Notes: a model not told the origin generated them from the sequence alone. A DNA stretch of 64,000 bases from Bradyrhizobium viridifuturi (GCF_001238275.1 NZ_LGTB01000027.1:1-64000); one strand, 5' to 3'; positions 42,403-51,948 are shown, numbered from the stretch's first letter. Numbers and translations are program-made.

Positions 42403-42452
42403 AGAATTGCAGCAAACGTCCAAAACAAGCCGCCAGACCTGGCGGCTTTTTT
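42333..42452 (+). promoter_or_regulatory. Transcription attenuator upstream of DAHP synthase
   Basis: All four segments can be seen. Segment 1 TGCCACCAGC (42333-42342) pairs with segment 2 GCTGGCGGCA (42372-42381), 9 of 10. Segment 2 (CTGGCGGC 42373-42380) also pairs perfectly with segment 3 GCCGCCAG (42429-42436). Segment 3 pairs with segment 4 in the stem AAGCCGCCA / TGGCGGCTT (42427-42435, 42440-42448), followed by TTTT: a terminator. A ribosome stalled on the aromatic codons (42343-42363) would cover segment 1, allow 2:3 and prevent termination. The model follows the classical trp mechanism. Confidence 0.85.
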
Positions 42453-42488
42453 GTTGCCGGCAGGTCCCGAAATCCAAAGGAGCCAGCC

Positions 42489-43574
42489 GTGTTGAGTACG
42501 ACAGACGATCTTCGCATCAAGGAATTGAAAGAGCTGAGTGCGCCCGAAGAGGTGATGCGGGAAGTCCCGCGCACCCTGACGGCGACGCGCGTCGTGATGG
42601 GCGCCCGCAACGCCATCCACGCGATCCTCAATGGCACCGATGACCGCCTGCTGGTCGTCGTCGGCCCCTGCTCCATCCACGATCCCGCGGCGGCCGTCGA
42701 TTATGCCGAGCGCCTCGCCGGCCTGCGTGAACAGCTCGCCGACCGCCTCGAGATCGTGATGCGGGTCTATTTCGAGAAGCCGCGTACCACCGTCGGCTGG
42801 AAGGGGCTGATCAACGATCCCGATCTCGACGGCAGCTTCGACATCAACAAGGGCCTGCGGCTTGCCCGCAACGTGCTGTCGGCGGTGAACAATCTCGGCC
42901 TGCCGGCCGGCACCGAATTCCTCGACATGACGACGCCGCAATACATCGCCGATCTGGTCTCGTGGGCCGCGATCGGCGCACGCACCACCGAAAGCCAGAT
43001 CCATCGCGAGCTGGCTTCCGGTCTGTCATGTCCGGTCGGCTTCAAGAACAGCACCGACGGTGGCGTGCGGATCGCGGCGGACGCGGTGAAGTCGGCGTCC
43101 CACCCGCATCATTTCATGGCGGTCACTAAAGGCGGCCGTTCGGCGATCGCCGCAACCAGCGGCAACGAGGACTGCCACGTCATCCTGCGCGGCGGCCGGG
43201 TGCCGAACTATGATGCAGCGAGTGTCGATGCCGCCGCGGCCGAACTCGGCCGCGCCGGCGTCGCAGCGCGGCTGATGATCGACACCAGCCACGCCAACAG
43301 CAGCAAGAAGCCGGAGAACCAGCCGCTGGTCGCCACGGACATCGCAAAGCAAGTCGCGAGCGGTGAACAGCGCATCATCGGCGTGATGATCGAGAGCAAC
43401 CTGGTTGCTGGACGCCAGGACGTCGTGCCGGGCAAGCCGCTGACCTACGGCCAGAGCATCACGGACGGCTGCATCGACCTCGCGACGACGACTGACGTCT
43501 TGAAGCAGCTCGCCGATGCCGTCGACGCAAGGCGCAGCGTGCGGCGCGACGGCCTGCAGGAGCGTTCGGCGTGA
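42489..43574 (+). CDS. aroG: 3-deoxy-7-phosphoheptulonate (DAHP) synthase, class I
   Basis: A 361-aa enzyme of the first shikimate step (phosphoenolpyruvate + erythrose 4-phosphate). Key segments: VVVGPCSIHDPAAAVDYAERL, MRVYFEKPRTTVGWKGLINDPDLDGSFDINKGLR, DMTTPQYIADLVSWAAIGARTTESQIHRE, SCPVGFKNSTDG, MIDTSHANSSKKPENQ, and GVMIESNLVAGRQ. The start is GTG at 42489 with AAAGGAG 6 nt before it. Allosteric class (Phe, Tyr or Trp) cannot be told; the attenuator senses all three. Confidence 0.95.
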   Translation: MLSTTDDLRIKELKELSAPEEVMREVPRTLTATRVVMGARNAIHAILNGTDDRLLVVVGPCSIHDPAAAVDYAERLAGLREQLADRLEIVMRVYFEKPRTTVGWKGLINDPDLDGSFDINKGLRLARNVLSAVNNLGLPAGTEFLDMTTPQYIADLVSWAAIGARTTESQIHRELASGLSCPVGFKNSTDGGVRIAADAVKSASHPHHFMAVTKGGRSAIAATSGNEDCHVILRGGRVPNYDAASVDAAAAELGRAGVAARLMIDTSHANSSKKPENQPLVATDIAKQVASGEQRIIGVMIESNLVAGRQDVVPGKPLTYGQSITDGCIDLATTTDVLKQLADAVDARRSVRRDGLQERSA

Positions 43575-43639
43575 CGCGCCGGACGGATTGAGCGTTAGCG
43601 GCGGGGCGCACATCGCGCTCCGCCGGTCACTTCCGTGAC

Positions 43640-43906
43640 CTAGCAGCCGCGGCAGATGCTCTTGATCTTCTTGTCGAGCGCCGCGTCTTCCTTGTTGGCC
43701 TGGCTGTTCGGATCGCTGATGTTCTTCTCGTTGCCAATATCGCCGCGGCGCGGCTGACGATGTCCGATCGGCGCTTCCGGCACGCCCGTATTCTTCTGCA
43801 TGGAGGACGATCCGCCCTGCTGCTGTGCCCAGGCATTGGACGCCCCAAACTGGGGCGCACCGACCGCAACCACCATCAGAGCCATCAACAAAACTGTCTT
43901 CCGCAT
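43640..43906 (-). CDS. Small secreted protein
   Basis: An 88-aa protein with a signal peptide (RKTVLLMALMVVAVGAPQFGASNAWAQ, cleavage after AWA). The mature part is polar (GVPEAPIGHRQPRRGDIGNEKN) and ends ICRGC, which could bind a ligand or form a disulfide. Conserved-looking but uncharacterised. Confidence 0.6.
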   Translation of the reverse strand: MRKTVLLMALMVVAVGAPQFGASNAWAQQQGGSSSMQKNTGVPEAPIGHRQPRRGDIGNEKNISDPNSQANKEDAALDKKIKSICRGC

Positions 43907-43928
43907 CTCGCGTCTCCGCTTCTCAACC

Positions 43929-44141
43929 CTATCGCGCCCGTTCCGGCACTTCGACGGTAGCACAGTTGCGACGCCCTTGCGCTGCGCAATCCTGTACCTT
44001 CCGTATATCGGCGATCGTACCAAGGAGCCAGATTCCCGCGGCGGCCAGCACCACAAAGAAGCCGAACATCACAGCATTTTCGATGCCGCGGTTACCCTCG
44101 TGCTCGGGCGGCTCCTGCCGTCCGTCCCCGACCCCGCCCAC
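43929..44141 (-). CDS. Small single-pass membrane protein
   Basis: About 70 aa. After a short polar part (QEPPEHEGNRGIEN) there is one helix (AVMFGFFVVLAAAGIWLLG) and a conserved-looking end (IADIRKVQDCAAQGRRNC). The start is uncertain: GTG at 44141 is the first plausible one, overlapping no gene. Small proteins of this type occur in Bradyrhizobium genomes (memory). Confidence 0.5.
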   Translation of the reverse strand: MGGVGDGRQEPPEHEGNRGIENAVMFGFFVVLAAAGIWLLGTIADIRKVQDCAAQGRRNCATVEVPERAR

Positions 44142-44148
44142 GGCCGGC

Positions 44149-45231
44149 TCAAGATTGCGGTGGGTAGAAATGAACGTCACCGCAATAATCGACGATACGG
44201 TATCGCCGTTCCATGGAATCTTCACGATCGCGCTGCGACAAATAGGTCGGGCCGATCGGCGCCTTGCCGTGACCGCCGGGAATGTCGAGTACATAATCCG
44301 GCTGACACAGCCCGGAGACGCGTCCGCGCAACGCCCGCATCAGCTCCTGCCCGGCTTCGATCGTGGTGCGCAAATGCGCGGTGCCGGGCGCAAGGTCGCC
44401 GTGATGCAGGTAATATGGCTTGATCCGGCACTCGACGAAGGCGCGCATCAGCGCCGTGAGCGTCGCGGCATCGTCGTTGACGCCGCGCAGCAGGACCGAC
44501 TGGCTCACCAACGGAAGGCCGGCATCGACAAGGCGCGCGCACGCGGCACGGGCATTGGCGCCGAATTCGCGCGGATGATTGGCGTGGATGGCAATCCAGG
44601 TCGCAGCCCCCTCGACCCGCAGCGCCGCAATCATCTCCGGATTGATGCGACCGGGATCGGCGATCGGGACGCGGGTGTGAAGACGAATGATCTTCACATG
44701 ATCGATGGCGGCGAGATCGGCCATGATCTCGGTCAACCTGCGCGGCGACAGCATTAACGGATCGCCGCCGGTCAGGATGACCTCCCAGATCTCCGGATGG
44801 CTGCGGATGTAGTCGAGCCCCGCGCGGTAGGCGTCGTCCGACAATGCCGAGGCCTTTCCCGGCCCGACCATTTCGCGCCGGAAACAGAACCGGCAATAGA
44901 CCGCACAGACGTGGACCAGCTTGAACAGGACCCGGTCCGGATAACGATGCACAATCCCGGCGACCGGCGAATGCGCATCGTCGCCGATCGGATCGGCGTT
45001 CTCGCCGGGCTGCTCGACGAGCTCGTCGGCGCTCGGGATGAACTGCCGCGCGATCGGGTCGTTGGCGTCGGCCGGATCGATCAGCGCGACGAGCTCCGGC
45101 GTCACCGCGACCGCGTAGCGCGCCGCCACCTGCTCGAGCTCGGCAAGCGCATCGACCGGCGCGAGGCCGGCATCGATCAGCTCGCGCGGCTGGCGCAGCG
45201 TCGCCGCCAGTTTCGGATCGATCCTGTTCAT
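44149..45231 (-). CDS. epmB: EF-P lysine-2,3-aminomutase-like protein
   Basis: A 360-aa radical SAM enzyme. CAVYCRFCFRR carries the CxxxCxxC iron-sulfur motif, and IRLHTRVPIADP, FGANARA and YYLHHGDLAPGTAHLRTTIEAG are the family's core. It converts alpha- to beta-lysine, which EpmA attaches to EF-P. Its ATG overlaps the epmA stop (ATGA at 45231-45228), so the pair is one transcript. Confidence 0.92.
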   Translation of the reverse strand: MNRIDPKLAATLRQPRELIDAGLAPVDALAELEQVAARYAVAVTPELVALIDPADANDPIARQFIPSADELVEQPGENADPIGDDAHSPVAGIVHRYPDRVLFKLVHVCAVYCRFCFRREMVGPGKASALSDDAYRAGLDYIRSHPEIWEVILTGGDPLMLSPRRLTEIMADLAAIDHVKIIRLHTRVPIADPGRINPEMIAALRVEGAATWIAIHANHPREFGANARAACARLVDAGLPLVSQSVLLRGVNDDAATLTALMRAFVECRIKPYYLHHGDLAPGTAHLRTTIEAGQELMRALRGRVSGLCQPDYVLDIPGGHGKAPIGPTYLSQRDREDSMERRYRIVDYCGDVHFYPPQS

Positions 45232-46280
45232 GGCTCTCCTGCAGGCGGCGTCCAGACCACCTGATCAATTCGCGGCGCGCCGCTCGCCAGCATCACCAGC
45301 CGGTCGAAACCGAGCGCGACGCCGCTGGCTTCCGGCATCTGGCCGACCGCGGCGAGGAAATCGTCGTCGAGCGGATAGCGCTCGCCATACCGCCGGGCCT
45401 TCTCGTCCATTGCTGCGGTGAAACGATGGCGCTGCTCGGCCGCATCGGTCAACTCGCCAAAGCCGTTGGCGAGCTCGACCCCGCAGGCATAGACCTCGAA
45501 GCGCTCGGCGACGCGCGGCTCGCCGGCCTTGGTGCGCGCCAGCGCTGCCTCCGGCGACGGGTATTCGAACAGCACCGTCAAGCGGCCCTGACCGAGATTG
45601 GGCTCGACATGCTCGACCAGCACCTTGCTGAAGATGTCCGACCAGGTGTCGTCATCGGCGATCCGCACCCGCTCGCGCGCGGCTGACGCCAGCGCCTCGC
45701 GATCGCCCTCGCCGCCCGAGATCGTCGCCAGCAGGTCGATGCCGGCGAACCGCTCGAAGCCGGCGGCGACGGTCAGCAGCTCCGGCTCGGCAAAGGGATC
45801 GGCCGTCTTGCCGCGGAATGAAAACCGGCCGATCCCGGTCGCCTGCGCCGCATGGGCGATCACGACGATCGTATCGGCCATGATGGCGTCATAGCCGGCG
45901 TTGGCGCGGTACCATTCCAGCATGGTGAATTCAGGCAGATGCAGGTCGCCGCGCTCGCGATCGCGGAACACCCGTGCGAATTCGTAGATCTTCGGCTCGC
46001 CGGCCGCGAGCAGCTTCTTGCAGGCGAACTCCGGAGAGGTGCGCAGATAGCGCGTTGCCTGTGAGCCATCGGCCTGCCTGAGCTCGGTCCGCGGGGCGTG
46101 CAGATGCGTCTCATTGCCCGGCGATATCTGCAGGATGGCGGTCTCGACCTCGGCAAAGCCCTGCTCCTCGAACCATGCCCGGAGCGCCCGCGTGATCGCG
46201 GTCCGCGCCTGCAGGAACGGCCTGCGGTCGGCGTAGCGCTGCGGCGTCCACCACGGCGAGGGCTGGTCGTGAGCCGTCAT
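45228..46280 (-). CDS. epmA: EF-P lysine lysyltransferase
   Basis: A 350-aa LysRS-like protein without an anticodon-binding domain, the right length for EpmA/PoxA. Class II motifs: motif 2 EFARVFRDRERGDLHLPEFTMLEWY, and motif 3 GVALGFDRLVML. It attaches (R)-beta-lysine to the conserved Lys of EF-P. Upstream partner of epmB. Confidence 0.93.
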   Translation of the reverse strand: MTAHDQPSPWWTPQRYADRRPFLQARTAITRALRAWFEEQGFAEVETAILQISPGNETHLHAPRTELRQADGSQATRYLRTSPEFACKKLLAAGEPKIYEFARVFRDRERGDLHLPEFTMLEWYRANAGYDAIMADTIVVIAHAAQATGIGRFSFRGKTADPFAEPELLTVAAGFERFAGIDLLATISGGEGDREALASAARERVRIADDDTWSDIFSKVLVEHVEPNLGQGRLTVLFEYPSPEAALARTKAGEPRVAERFEVYACGVELANGFGELTDAAEQRHRFTAAMDEKARRYGERYPLDDDFLAAVGQMPEASGVALGFDRLVMLASGAPRIDQVVWTPPAGEP

Positions 46281-46509
46281 GGCTGGATCACCCGCACGGA
46301 TTCGACATCAACGAGCCGCCATCCATCCTCAAGAGTCGGATACAACCAACTGATATTAAACAGGTTCATTGCTCATCCAGCCCAAGCCTCCACGGAACGC
46401 GGCGAGGCTGATCCCTTCTTTGTCGAAAGATGCCGGCGTTGTCCATGCGCGGGCACGGCTGAACCTGAACGGGGACTCGCGCGTCCCATCCGCAGATTCG
46501 CTGAAACGG

Positions 46510-47247
46510 ATGAACCCCATGGCCGGTTGGTTACGCGGAACAGCCCTGCTTGTGTATCTCGGTCTTGCCTTGGCCACGCCGGCCTTCGCCGCAGGCCCGG
46601 GAAAAGAGTTCAAGCGCGTCGCCGATGCCCCAACATTCACCTCACCGGACGGCAAGATTCGGCTCGAGCAATATGCGCGCGACATGGGCGACGATGGCCT
46701 GCTGTTTCAGTTCTGGACCTTTGACCGGGCCCACAAACACGCCGCTCTCCTCAACACGGGCGAAACCACCGATCAGGCCGGATATCAGGCCGGCTTCCGC
46801 TTCAGCCCGGACAGCCAGTGGCTGGTCCGGATGCAGAAGATTGGCTCGGGGGTTCAGACGCTGTTCCTCTACAAGCGCAACGGCGACCGGTTCGCACCGG
46901 CAACCGGAAAGCCGCTCGGCGATGCCGCCTGGGACTATTTCTTCACCCAGCCGGCCGCCACAGGCGTTCGGCACGATCCCAACGATCCCTATTCGCTCGA
47001 CCATATGCGGGTCGGCCTGATCAAGGGGCTCGAGGACAACTATGCCTGGCTCGGCCAGCATTGGCCCGATAACCGTTACCTCGTGATCGGCCTGTCGTTC
47101 GACATTCAGGGCGAGGAAACGCCGTTTCCCTGGGTCGAGGACTGGCGCTGCCTCTACGACCTGACGACCGGCACGTTCTCGGTTCCGGAGAGCTTCGCCG
47201 AGCACAACCAGAGCGCACTGAAAATGCCCGATCCGGCCCGAAAATAG
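46510..47247 (+). CDS. Secreted hypothetical protein
   Basis: A 245-aa protein with a signal peptide (AGWLRGTALLVYLGLALATPAFAAG). The mature part is rich in Trp, Tyr and Phe (GDDGLLFQFWTFDRAHKHAALLNTG; FSPDSQWLVRMQKIGSGVQTLFLY), suggesting a beta-propeller or periplasmic domain. ATG 46510 is favoured; 46519 is possible. Not recognised. Confidence 0.6.
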   Translation: MNPMAGWLRGTALLVYLGLALATPAFAAGPGKEFKRVADAPTFTSPDGKIRLEQYARDMGDDGLLFQFWTFDRAHKHAALLNTGETTDQAGYQAGFRFSPDSQWLVRMQKIGSGVQTLFLYKRNGDRFAPATGKPLGDAAWDYFFTQPAATGVRHDPNDPYSLDHMRVGLIKGLEDNYAWLGQHWPDNRYLVIGLSFDIQGEETPFPWVEDWRCLYDLTTGTFSVPESFAEHNQSALKMPDPARK

Positions 47248-47409
47248 CGCCGATTGGCACCGGCGGAGCGGTTGGCAACCTGCCGAATTCGGCCGCAAAA
47301 GACTGGCATCTCAGGGACAAATCAGTATGTTGCAGCCCGAAATCGCCGCCACGGCCGAGGGGCTGCCGGTCCGGTTTGCGCCCCTGTTCTCAAATTCAGG
47401 AAAACACCT

Positions 47410-47976
47410 TTGAAAGTCATCGCCAGTTCCATCCGCAAGGGCAACGTCATCGAGCAGGACGGCAAGCTCTATGTGGTCCTCTCCGCCGAAAACATTCATC
47501 CCGGCAAGGGCACCCCGGTCAGCCAGATCGAAATGCGCCGCATCGGCGACGGCGTGAAGGTCTCGGAGCGCTACAAGACCACCGACCAGGTCGAGAAGGC
47601 CACCGTTGAGGACCACAACTACAACTACCTCTATGAAGACGGCGACGGCTTCCACTTCATGAACAACGACAACTACGACCAGGTCCAGGTCTCCAAGGAG
47701 ATCATCGGTTCGTCTGCGCCGTATTTGCAGGAGAACATGACCGTGAAGCTGTCGATGCACGATGGCAATCCGGTCGCGATCCAGCTGCCGCAACGCGTGA
47801 CGCTGGAAGTCGTGGAGACCGAGCCGGTGACCAAGGGTCAGACCGCCTCGTCGTCGTACAAGCCGGCCGTGCTGTCCAACGGCATCCGTACCGGCGTGCC
47901 GCCGCATGTTTCCACCGGCACCCGCATCGTGGTGATGACCGAGGACGGCTCCTACGTTGAACGCGCCAAGGATTAG
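47410..47976 (+). CDS. efp: Elongation factor P
   Basis: A 188-aa protein, the standard length. The start is TTG at 47410 with AGGAAA 8 nt upstream. The modification loop HPGKGTP has Lys33 (E. coli Lys34), the target of EpmA/EpmB encoded 1 kb away. Other EF-P signatures: YLYEDGDGFHFMNNDNYDQ, and the C-terminal GIRTGVPPHVSTGTRIVV. It relieves ribosome stalling at proline stretches. Confidence 0.96.
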   Translation: MKVIASSIRKGNVIEQDGKLYVVLSAENIHPGKGTPVSQIEMRRIGDGVKVSERYKTTDQVEKATVEDHNYNYLYEDGDGFHFMNNDNYDQVQVSKEIIGSSAPYLQENMTVKLSMHDGNPVAIQLPQRVTLEVVETEPVTKGQTASSSYKPAVLSNGIRTGVPPHVSTGTRIVVMTEDGSYVERAKD

Positions 47977-48016
47977 GCGTTAGTCTCTTCTCTGGAGACT
48001 CGAACCGGGGGGTGCA

Positions 48017-49593
48017 GTGAACAGGAAGGTGGTCAGCTTCATCAGTTGCTGGCTGGCAGCCCTGGTCTCGCCTCCTCCCGGCGCTCATGCCGACGAATTC
48101 CGGACGCCTTCGATCTCGGCCATGCGGGTCGAATGGCGCTCGGTGCTGGACCAGCTCCGGCAGGAGATCGCCACCCGTCCGGCCATCGCCTCCAGCTTCA
48201 GCTTCGCGGCACAGCGCCGCGTCCCGGCCTCCGATCCTCGCACCATGCCCGCGCTGGTGCAGCTGAACGCGCTGACCTCGCCGCTATTCCCCGGCATTGC
48301 GCGCAGCCCGGTCCCGGTGCTGCTGCCGTTCGACCCCGCAAGCTATCTCGATACACGGCAAGGCGGCGCGCCGGACAGCCTGCCGGTCGCGCGCTATCAA
48401 GCCGGCTTCCGCGCCGCGACGTCTTCCACGCCGGCGCGTCCGGCTATGACGCGGTGTTCTCGCTCGACCCCGGCGCCGGCGACGACATGCCGCCGCGAAC
48501 ATTTGCCAAGCCGGTCGAGGTGCAGATCACGGGCTCGATCCTGGTCTACGACCTCGCCGACCGGCTCGGCGGCAAGGGCGAACCGGTCAAGGCACTGGCC
48601 ACGCAGTTTCCGGACCTGCGCCGTTTCATCCGCGAAGGTTATCTCCGCTACGCGTTCACCCGCTTCGGAATCCCCTATGTCGTCTCGATCCAGTGCCTCG
48701 ACAGTGCGCCGCGGCCGAAGCGGCTGGCGTGCCGCGAGGCCTCCCCGGTGGCCGAACGGTTTCTGATGGCGCTCCACATCGCCGGTGGCCAGCCGTCACG
48801 GCCGCGCAGCGACACCGCCGCCGACATCTCCGGGAGGCCGATGGCGCAGTCGGCCGATTTCACCTACCGGCCGAGCGGCGACATCGTCGCAGGCAGCGGC
48901 GGCCGCAGGCAGCAAGGCGGCCACGCCGACTTCACCGTCTACTCGCAGATCCGCTTTCCGCTCGCAAAGGCACCGGCCTTCGCACATTCGCAGTCCTTTC
49001 CGAAGCGCGGCCGGGTCGACGAGTATCCCTGGCAGGACAATTTCTGCGAGGCGCGCAGTTTCGAGGTCGGCCAATGCGCCAGCGGCTTCGGCCATCAGGG
49101 CCAGGATCTCAGGCCCGGCGCATGTCCGGCCGACGGCAAGGACGGTTGCGACCCCAGGCAGCAGGCCGTCGTCGCGGTGCGCGACAGCATCGTGATCCGC
49201 TCGGCGCAGCAACAGGCGGCGACATTGCAGGTCAACACCCGGACCGAGCACGTCCGCTTCCGCTACATGCACATGAACCCGTCCGCGATGGATGCCGACG
49301 GCCTGCTCAACGGACGCCGCCTCAGCGAGGGCGAGAAGATCGGCGTGGTGTCGAACTATCTCGACTATCCCAACGGCACCTCACGACATCTGCATTTCGA
49401 CGTGCAGGTGTTCACGCGCGACGGCTGGCTCTGGGTCAATCCCTACACCACGCTGGTCTCGGCCTATGAGCGGCTGATCCGCGGCCGCGGCCACGAGATC
49501 GGACCGGAGCCCGGACCTGCGGCAGCCGTTGCCCACGCCCTGCCCGACGACGTCGTGCGCCGCATCGACACCCAGGAAGGCGGCGGCAATTAG
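48017..49593 (+). pseudogene. M23-type peptidase-like secreted protein, frameshifted near 48,415
   Basis: The GTG at 48017 starts a signal peptide (VSFISCWLAALVSPPPGAHADE). The first frame is good to YQAGFRAA; one base restored in GCCGC-GACG (about 48,413-48,418) continues DVFHAGASGYDAVFSLDPGAGDDM and on to a C-terminal metallopeptidase region: GHQGQDLRPGAC, RFRYMHMNPSAM, SRHLHFDVQVFTRDG. The HxxxD and HxH ligands of M23 are all present. Repaired length about 525 aa. Probably a cell-wall endopeptidase. Confidence 0.75.
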
Positions 49594-49641
49594 CCAGGCC
49601 GCGCCTGCGATTGTTTCCGGCACGTATGCTTGATACGCGGC

Positions 49642-50034
49642 TTATGTCAGCTCGCCGGTGATGAACTGCGCGCGCCCCATGCCGAACGACCAGTCCTCAT
49701 CGTCATTGATCACGAAGTTGATGACGAGGTCGCTCGGCGCGATCCCGCAGACCGACGACAGCCGCTCGGCGAGCACGCGATAGAAATCCAGCTTTGACGC
49801 CTTGTCGCGCGGACGGCTGGTCAGCTGCAACAACACCAGTTTGTCGGTCCGACCGATGCCCAATCCGGTGTCGAGCGCGACGACGCGGGATCGCGGATGA
49901 ACGTGCACGACCTGATAGCGGTCGCGTTGCGGCACGTGGAGGGTTTCGACCAGCACGTCGTGGGTGACATCGAGCAGCCGCTGGATCTCTGCATCGCTTC
50001 GTCCCTCGATCAAATCAAACCGCAGAAACGGCAT
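49642..50034 (-). CDS. Tautomerase-superfamily protein
   Basis: A 130-aa protein starting MPFLRFDLIEGRSDAEIQRLLD; Pro2 is the catalytic base in the tautomerase family. Continues IDDEDWSFGMGRAQFITGEL-like ending. The ATG at 50034 is chosen because the open sequence before it lacks Pro as residue 2. Substrate unknown. Confidence 0.75.
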   Translation of the reverse strand: MPFLRFDLIEGRSDAEIQRLLDVTHDVLVETLHVPQRDRYQVVHVHPRSRVVALDTGLGIGRTDKLVLLQLTSRPRDKASKLDFYRVLAERLSSVCGIAPSDLVINFVINDDEDWSFGMGRAQFITGELT

Positions 50035-50349
50035 GTTGATGGCTCCTTGCTCGATCTGCCGACGACTGGGACTTCGGAGCAACTGCCGGCGATCAGTTGC
50101 CAACGCATAGCGGACTGGCCGAAGTGGAGCTGATCCAATCCGCGTCAGTTTCGATGTTTCGAAATGTCACACGCGACCGCAGCCCTCGGTTCCACCCATA
50201 GGCAAAGCGAGCTGCTCTCGTCCGACTTGCCGCACTAAAGCACGCAGCCGGGCAGAGGAATAATGATTATCCGAGATGGTTACGATCTGAATCCCAGATC
50301 AGGTCTCGTCGCGGCGCCGTAGTAGCAAGCCGATGGCCGGCGCGTCTGC
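50035..50349. other. Intergenic region, nothing recognised
   Basis: 315 bases between the tautomerase-like and chorismate mutase genes. No tRNA, clear hairpin or regulatory repeat could be seen. Confidence 0.4.
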
Positions 50350-50772
50350 TTACTTCTTCCAGGGCGCGTCGCCGCGCGCCGCGGCCGCCGCGAAGACGCC
50401 CTGCTCGTAGTCGATGAAGGCGCGGATCATGGCGCGGTAGGCGGCTTCCGCAACCTTGGGCGACAGCCCGTCCGCCTCCGCAAGCGCCATCGCCTTCTTC
50501 ACGACGGCTTCGGCGCGCTCGGGCGCCTCGACCTGCGCGGGGTTGGCCTTGAAGCGGGCGGCCTCATGGACGTAGCGGCCGCGCTCGGCCATCAGGCGCA
50601 CGATCTCGCGGTCTAGCCGGTCGATATTGCTGCGCACCTCGCCAAGCGTCTTGCAGCAGCCGCCATTGTCGACGGTGGGGCTGCCCCACAGTGCCGGCGC
50701 ATTGGTTGCGGGCTCCTCGGCCCACGCCGCGACGGGAATCAGAATCGTCAACACAACCACCAGCAATCGCAT
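50350..50772 (-). CDS. Exported chorismate mutase, AroQ class
   Basis: A 140-aa protein with a signal peptide (RLLVVVLTILIPVAAWA). The mature part is an AroQ-type all-helical domain: RSNIDRLDREIVRLMAERGRYVHEAARFK, then a catalytic-region helix to YRAMIRAFIDYEQGVF. It is close in shape to PchB/AroQ enzymes that convert chorismate to prephenate or isochorismate to salicylate. A periplasmic location is unusual, because chorismate is cytoplasmic. Confidence 0.82.
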   Translation of the reverse strand: MRLLVVVLTILIPVAAWAEEPATNAPALWGSPTVDNGGCCKTLGEVRSNIDRLDREIVRLMAERGRYVHEAARFKANPAQVEAPERAEAVVKKAMALAEADGLSPKVAEAAYRAMIRAFIDYEQGVFAAAAARGDAPWKK

Positions 50773-50877
50773 CGAACGCCTCCCAGTCAGCGCACACGCC
50801 CCGGCCGATTGTTATGCCGATTTTGTGCGCCGATGGAAGCCACGATGGCCGGATCAATCTCGGCGGCTTTGGAGCAA

Positions 50878-51771
50878 TCAACCGACGTCCATTGCGGCCA
50901 ACACCTCACCCACCCTCTTCTGGGCGTCCGGAGGCAGCGGCAAGATCGGACGCGGTGGCTCGGCCGCGCAGATCCCCCTGAGATTGGCGATCGCGTAGAC
51001 GACCCGCAGGCTCGAGAATGTCTTGAGCAACTGCCAGACCGGCTGCAGGCGCGCATCGAGCTGCCGCGCCCTGGCGGCATCTCCGCTTGCCACGGCGCGG
51101 ACGATCTCAAGACAGACCCTGGGGAAGATCCCTGCAAGGACGCTGTACCAGGTCTCGCCCCCCGCCAGCAGCGCCTCGGTGCAATTCCAGTCGGCGCTGT
51201 AACCGAGCGAGAAGCCGCCCGGCACCACGGCCCGCAATTCAGCGACATGGTCCGCCAACGCAGACGCGTCCAGCGCAGGACTCTTCACCGCAATAATCCC
51301 CTCCACGCGGCTCAAACGGCAGATCAAGGCCGGCGTGAAGCGGAAATGCGTGGTGCCCGGATTGTCGTAGATGCAGATCGGCAATTTGCTTTCACGCGCC
51401 ACCGTTTGAAAATGCTCGAAGACCTCGTCATCCGTCAGCGGCGTGTAGGAAACCGGCGCCAAAAGGCCTGCCGCCGCGCCGGCGTCGCGTGCATCTTGCG
51501 CCAGCTTCACCGCATCGTCGGTGCGCAGCGCGCCGACGCCGACCAGGATCGGCGTCTTGCCATCTGCGAGAGCTGTCGCCGCCTGCACCGCGCGGCGCCG
51601 CTCATCGCGGCTGAAATACGGATATGAACCGGTGCTTCCGAGCAACCCGATCGAATCCACCTTCGCCGCGATCAACGGCTCCAGCAAGGCACGAAGCGCG
51701 CCCGCATCGACCTGTCCATCTCGAGACGAGGGCGTGATCGGGAAGGCGGAAAGCCCCCTGAGATTGACCAT
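50878..51771 (-). CDS. DapA / N-acetylneuraminate lyase family protein
   Basis: A 297-aa TIM-barrel aldolase. Motifs: GLLGSTGSYPYFSRDERRR (Gxx(S/T)GE-like, here GSTGSYP), LLAPVSYTPLTDDE, ICIYDNPGTTHFRF with the catalytic Tyr, and IIAVKSPALD with the Schiff-base Lys near 165. The first motif lacks the usual Glu, so true dihydrodipicolinate synthesis is doubtful; a related aldolase reaction is likelier. Confidence 0.8.
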   Translation of the reverse strand: MVNLRGLSAFPITPSSRDGQVDAGALRALLEPLIAAKVDSIGLLGSTGSYPYFSRDERRRAVQAATALADGKTPILVGVGALRTDDAVKLAQDARDAGAAAGLLAPVSYTPLTDDEVFEHFQTVARESKLPICIYDNPGTTHFRFTPALICRLSRVEGIIAVKSPALDASALADHVAELRAVVPGGFSLGYSADWNCTEALLAGGETWYSVLAGIFPRVCLEIVRAVASGDAARARQLDARLQPVWQLLKTFSSLRVVYAIANLRGICAAEPPRPILPLPPDAQKRVGEVLAAMDVG

Positions 51772-51948
51772 CGGTTGCTCCTGTTCGGTGACCGCTGCAC
51801 GCGGAACGGCGACATTGTGCTCCGGACGTCATCGCCGCGCCCAACGCGGCTTGCAAGGTCCAGTTTGCTGCGGACTTCACGGCAAACTGGTCCAGTGCTC
51901 AACGCCACGTACGGAACTGCACGGCTTCGATTTGGACGCTGCCGACGG

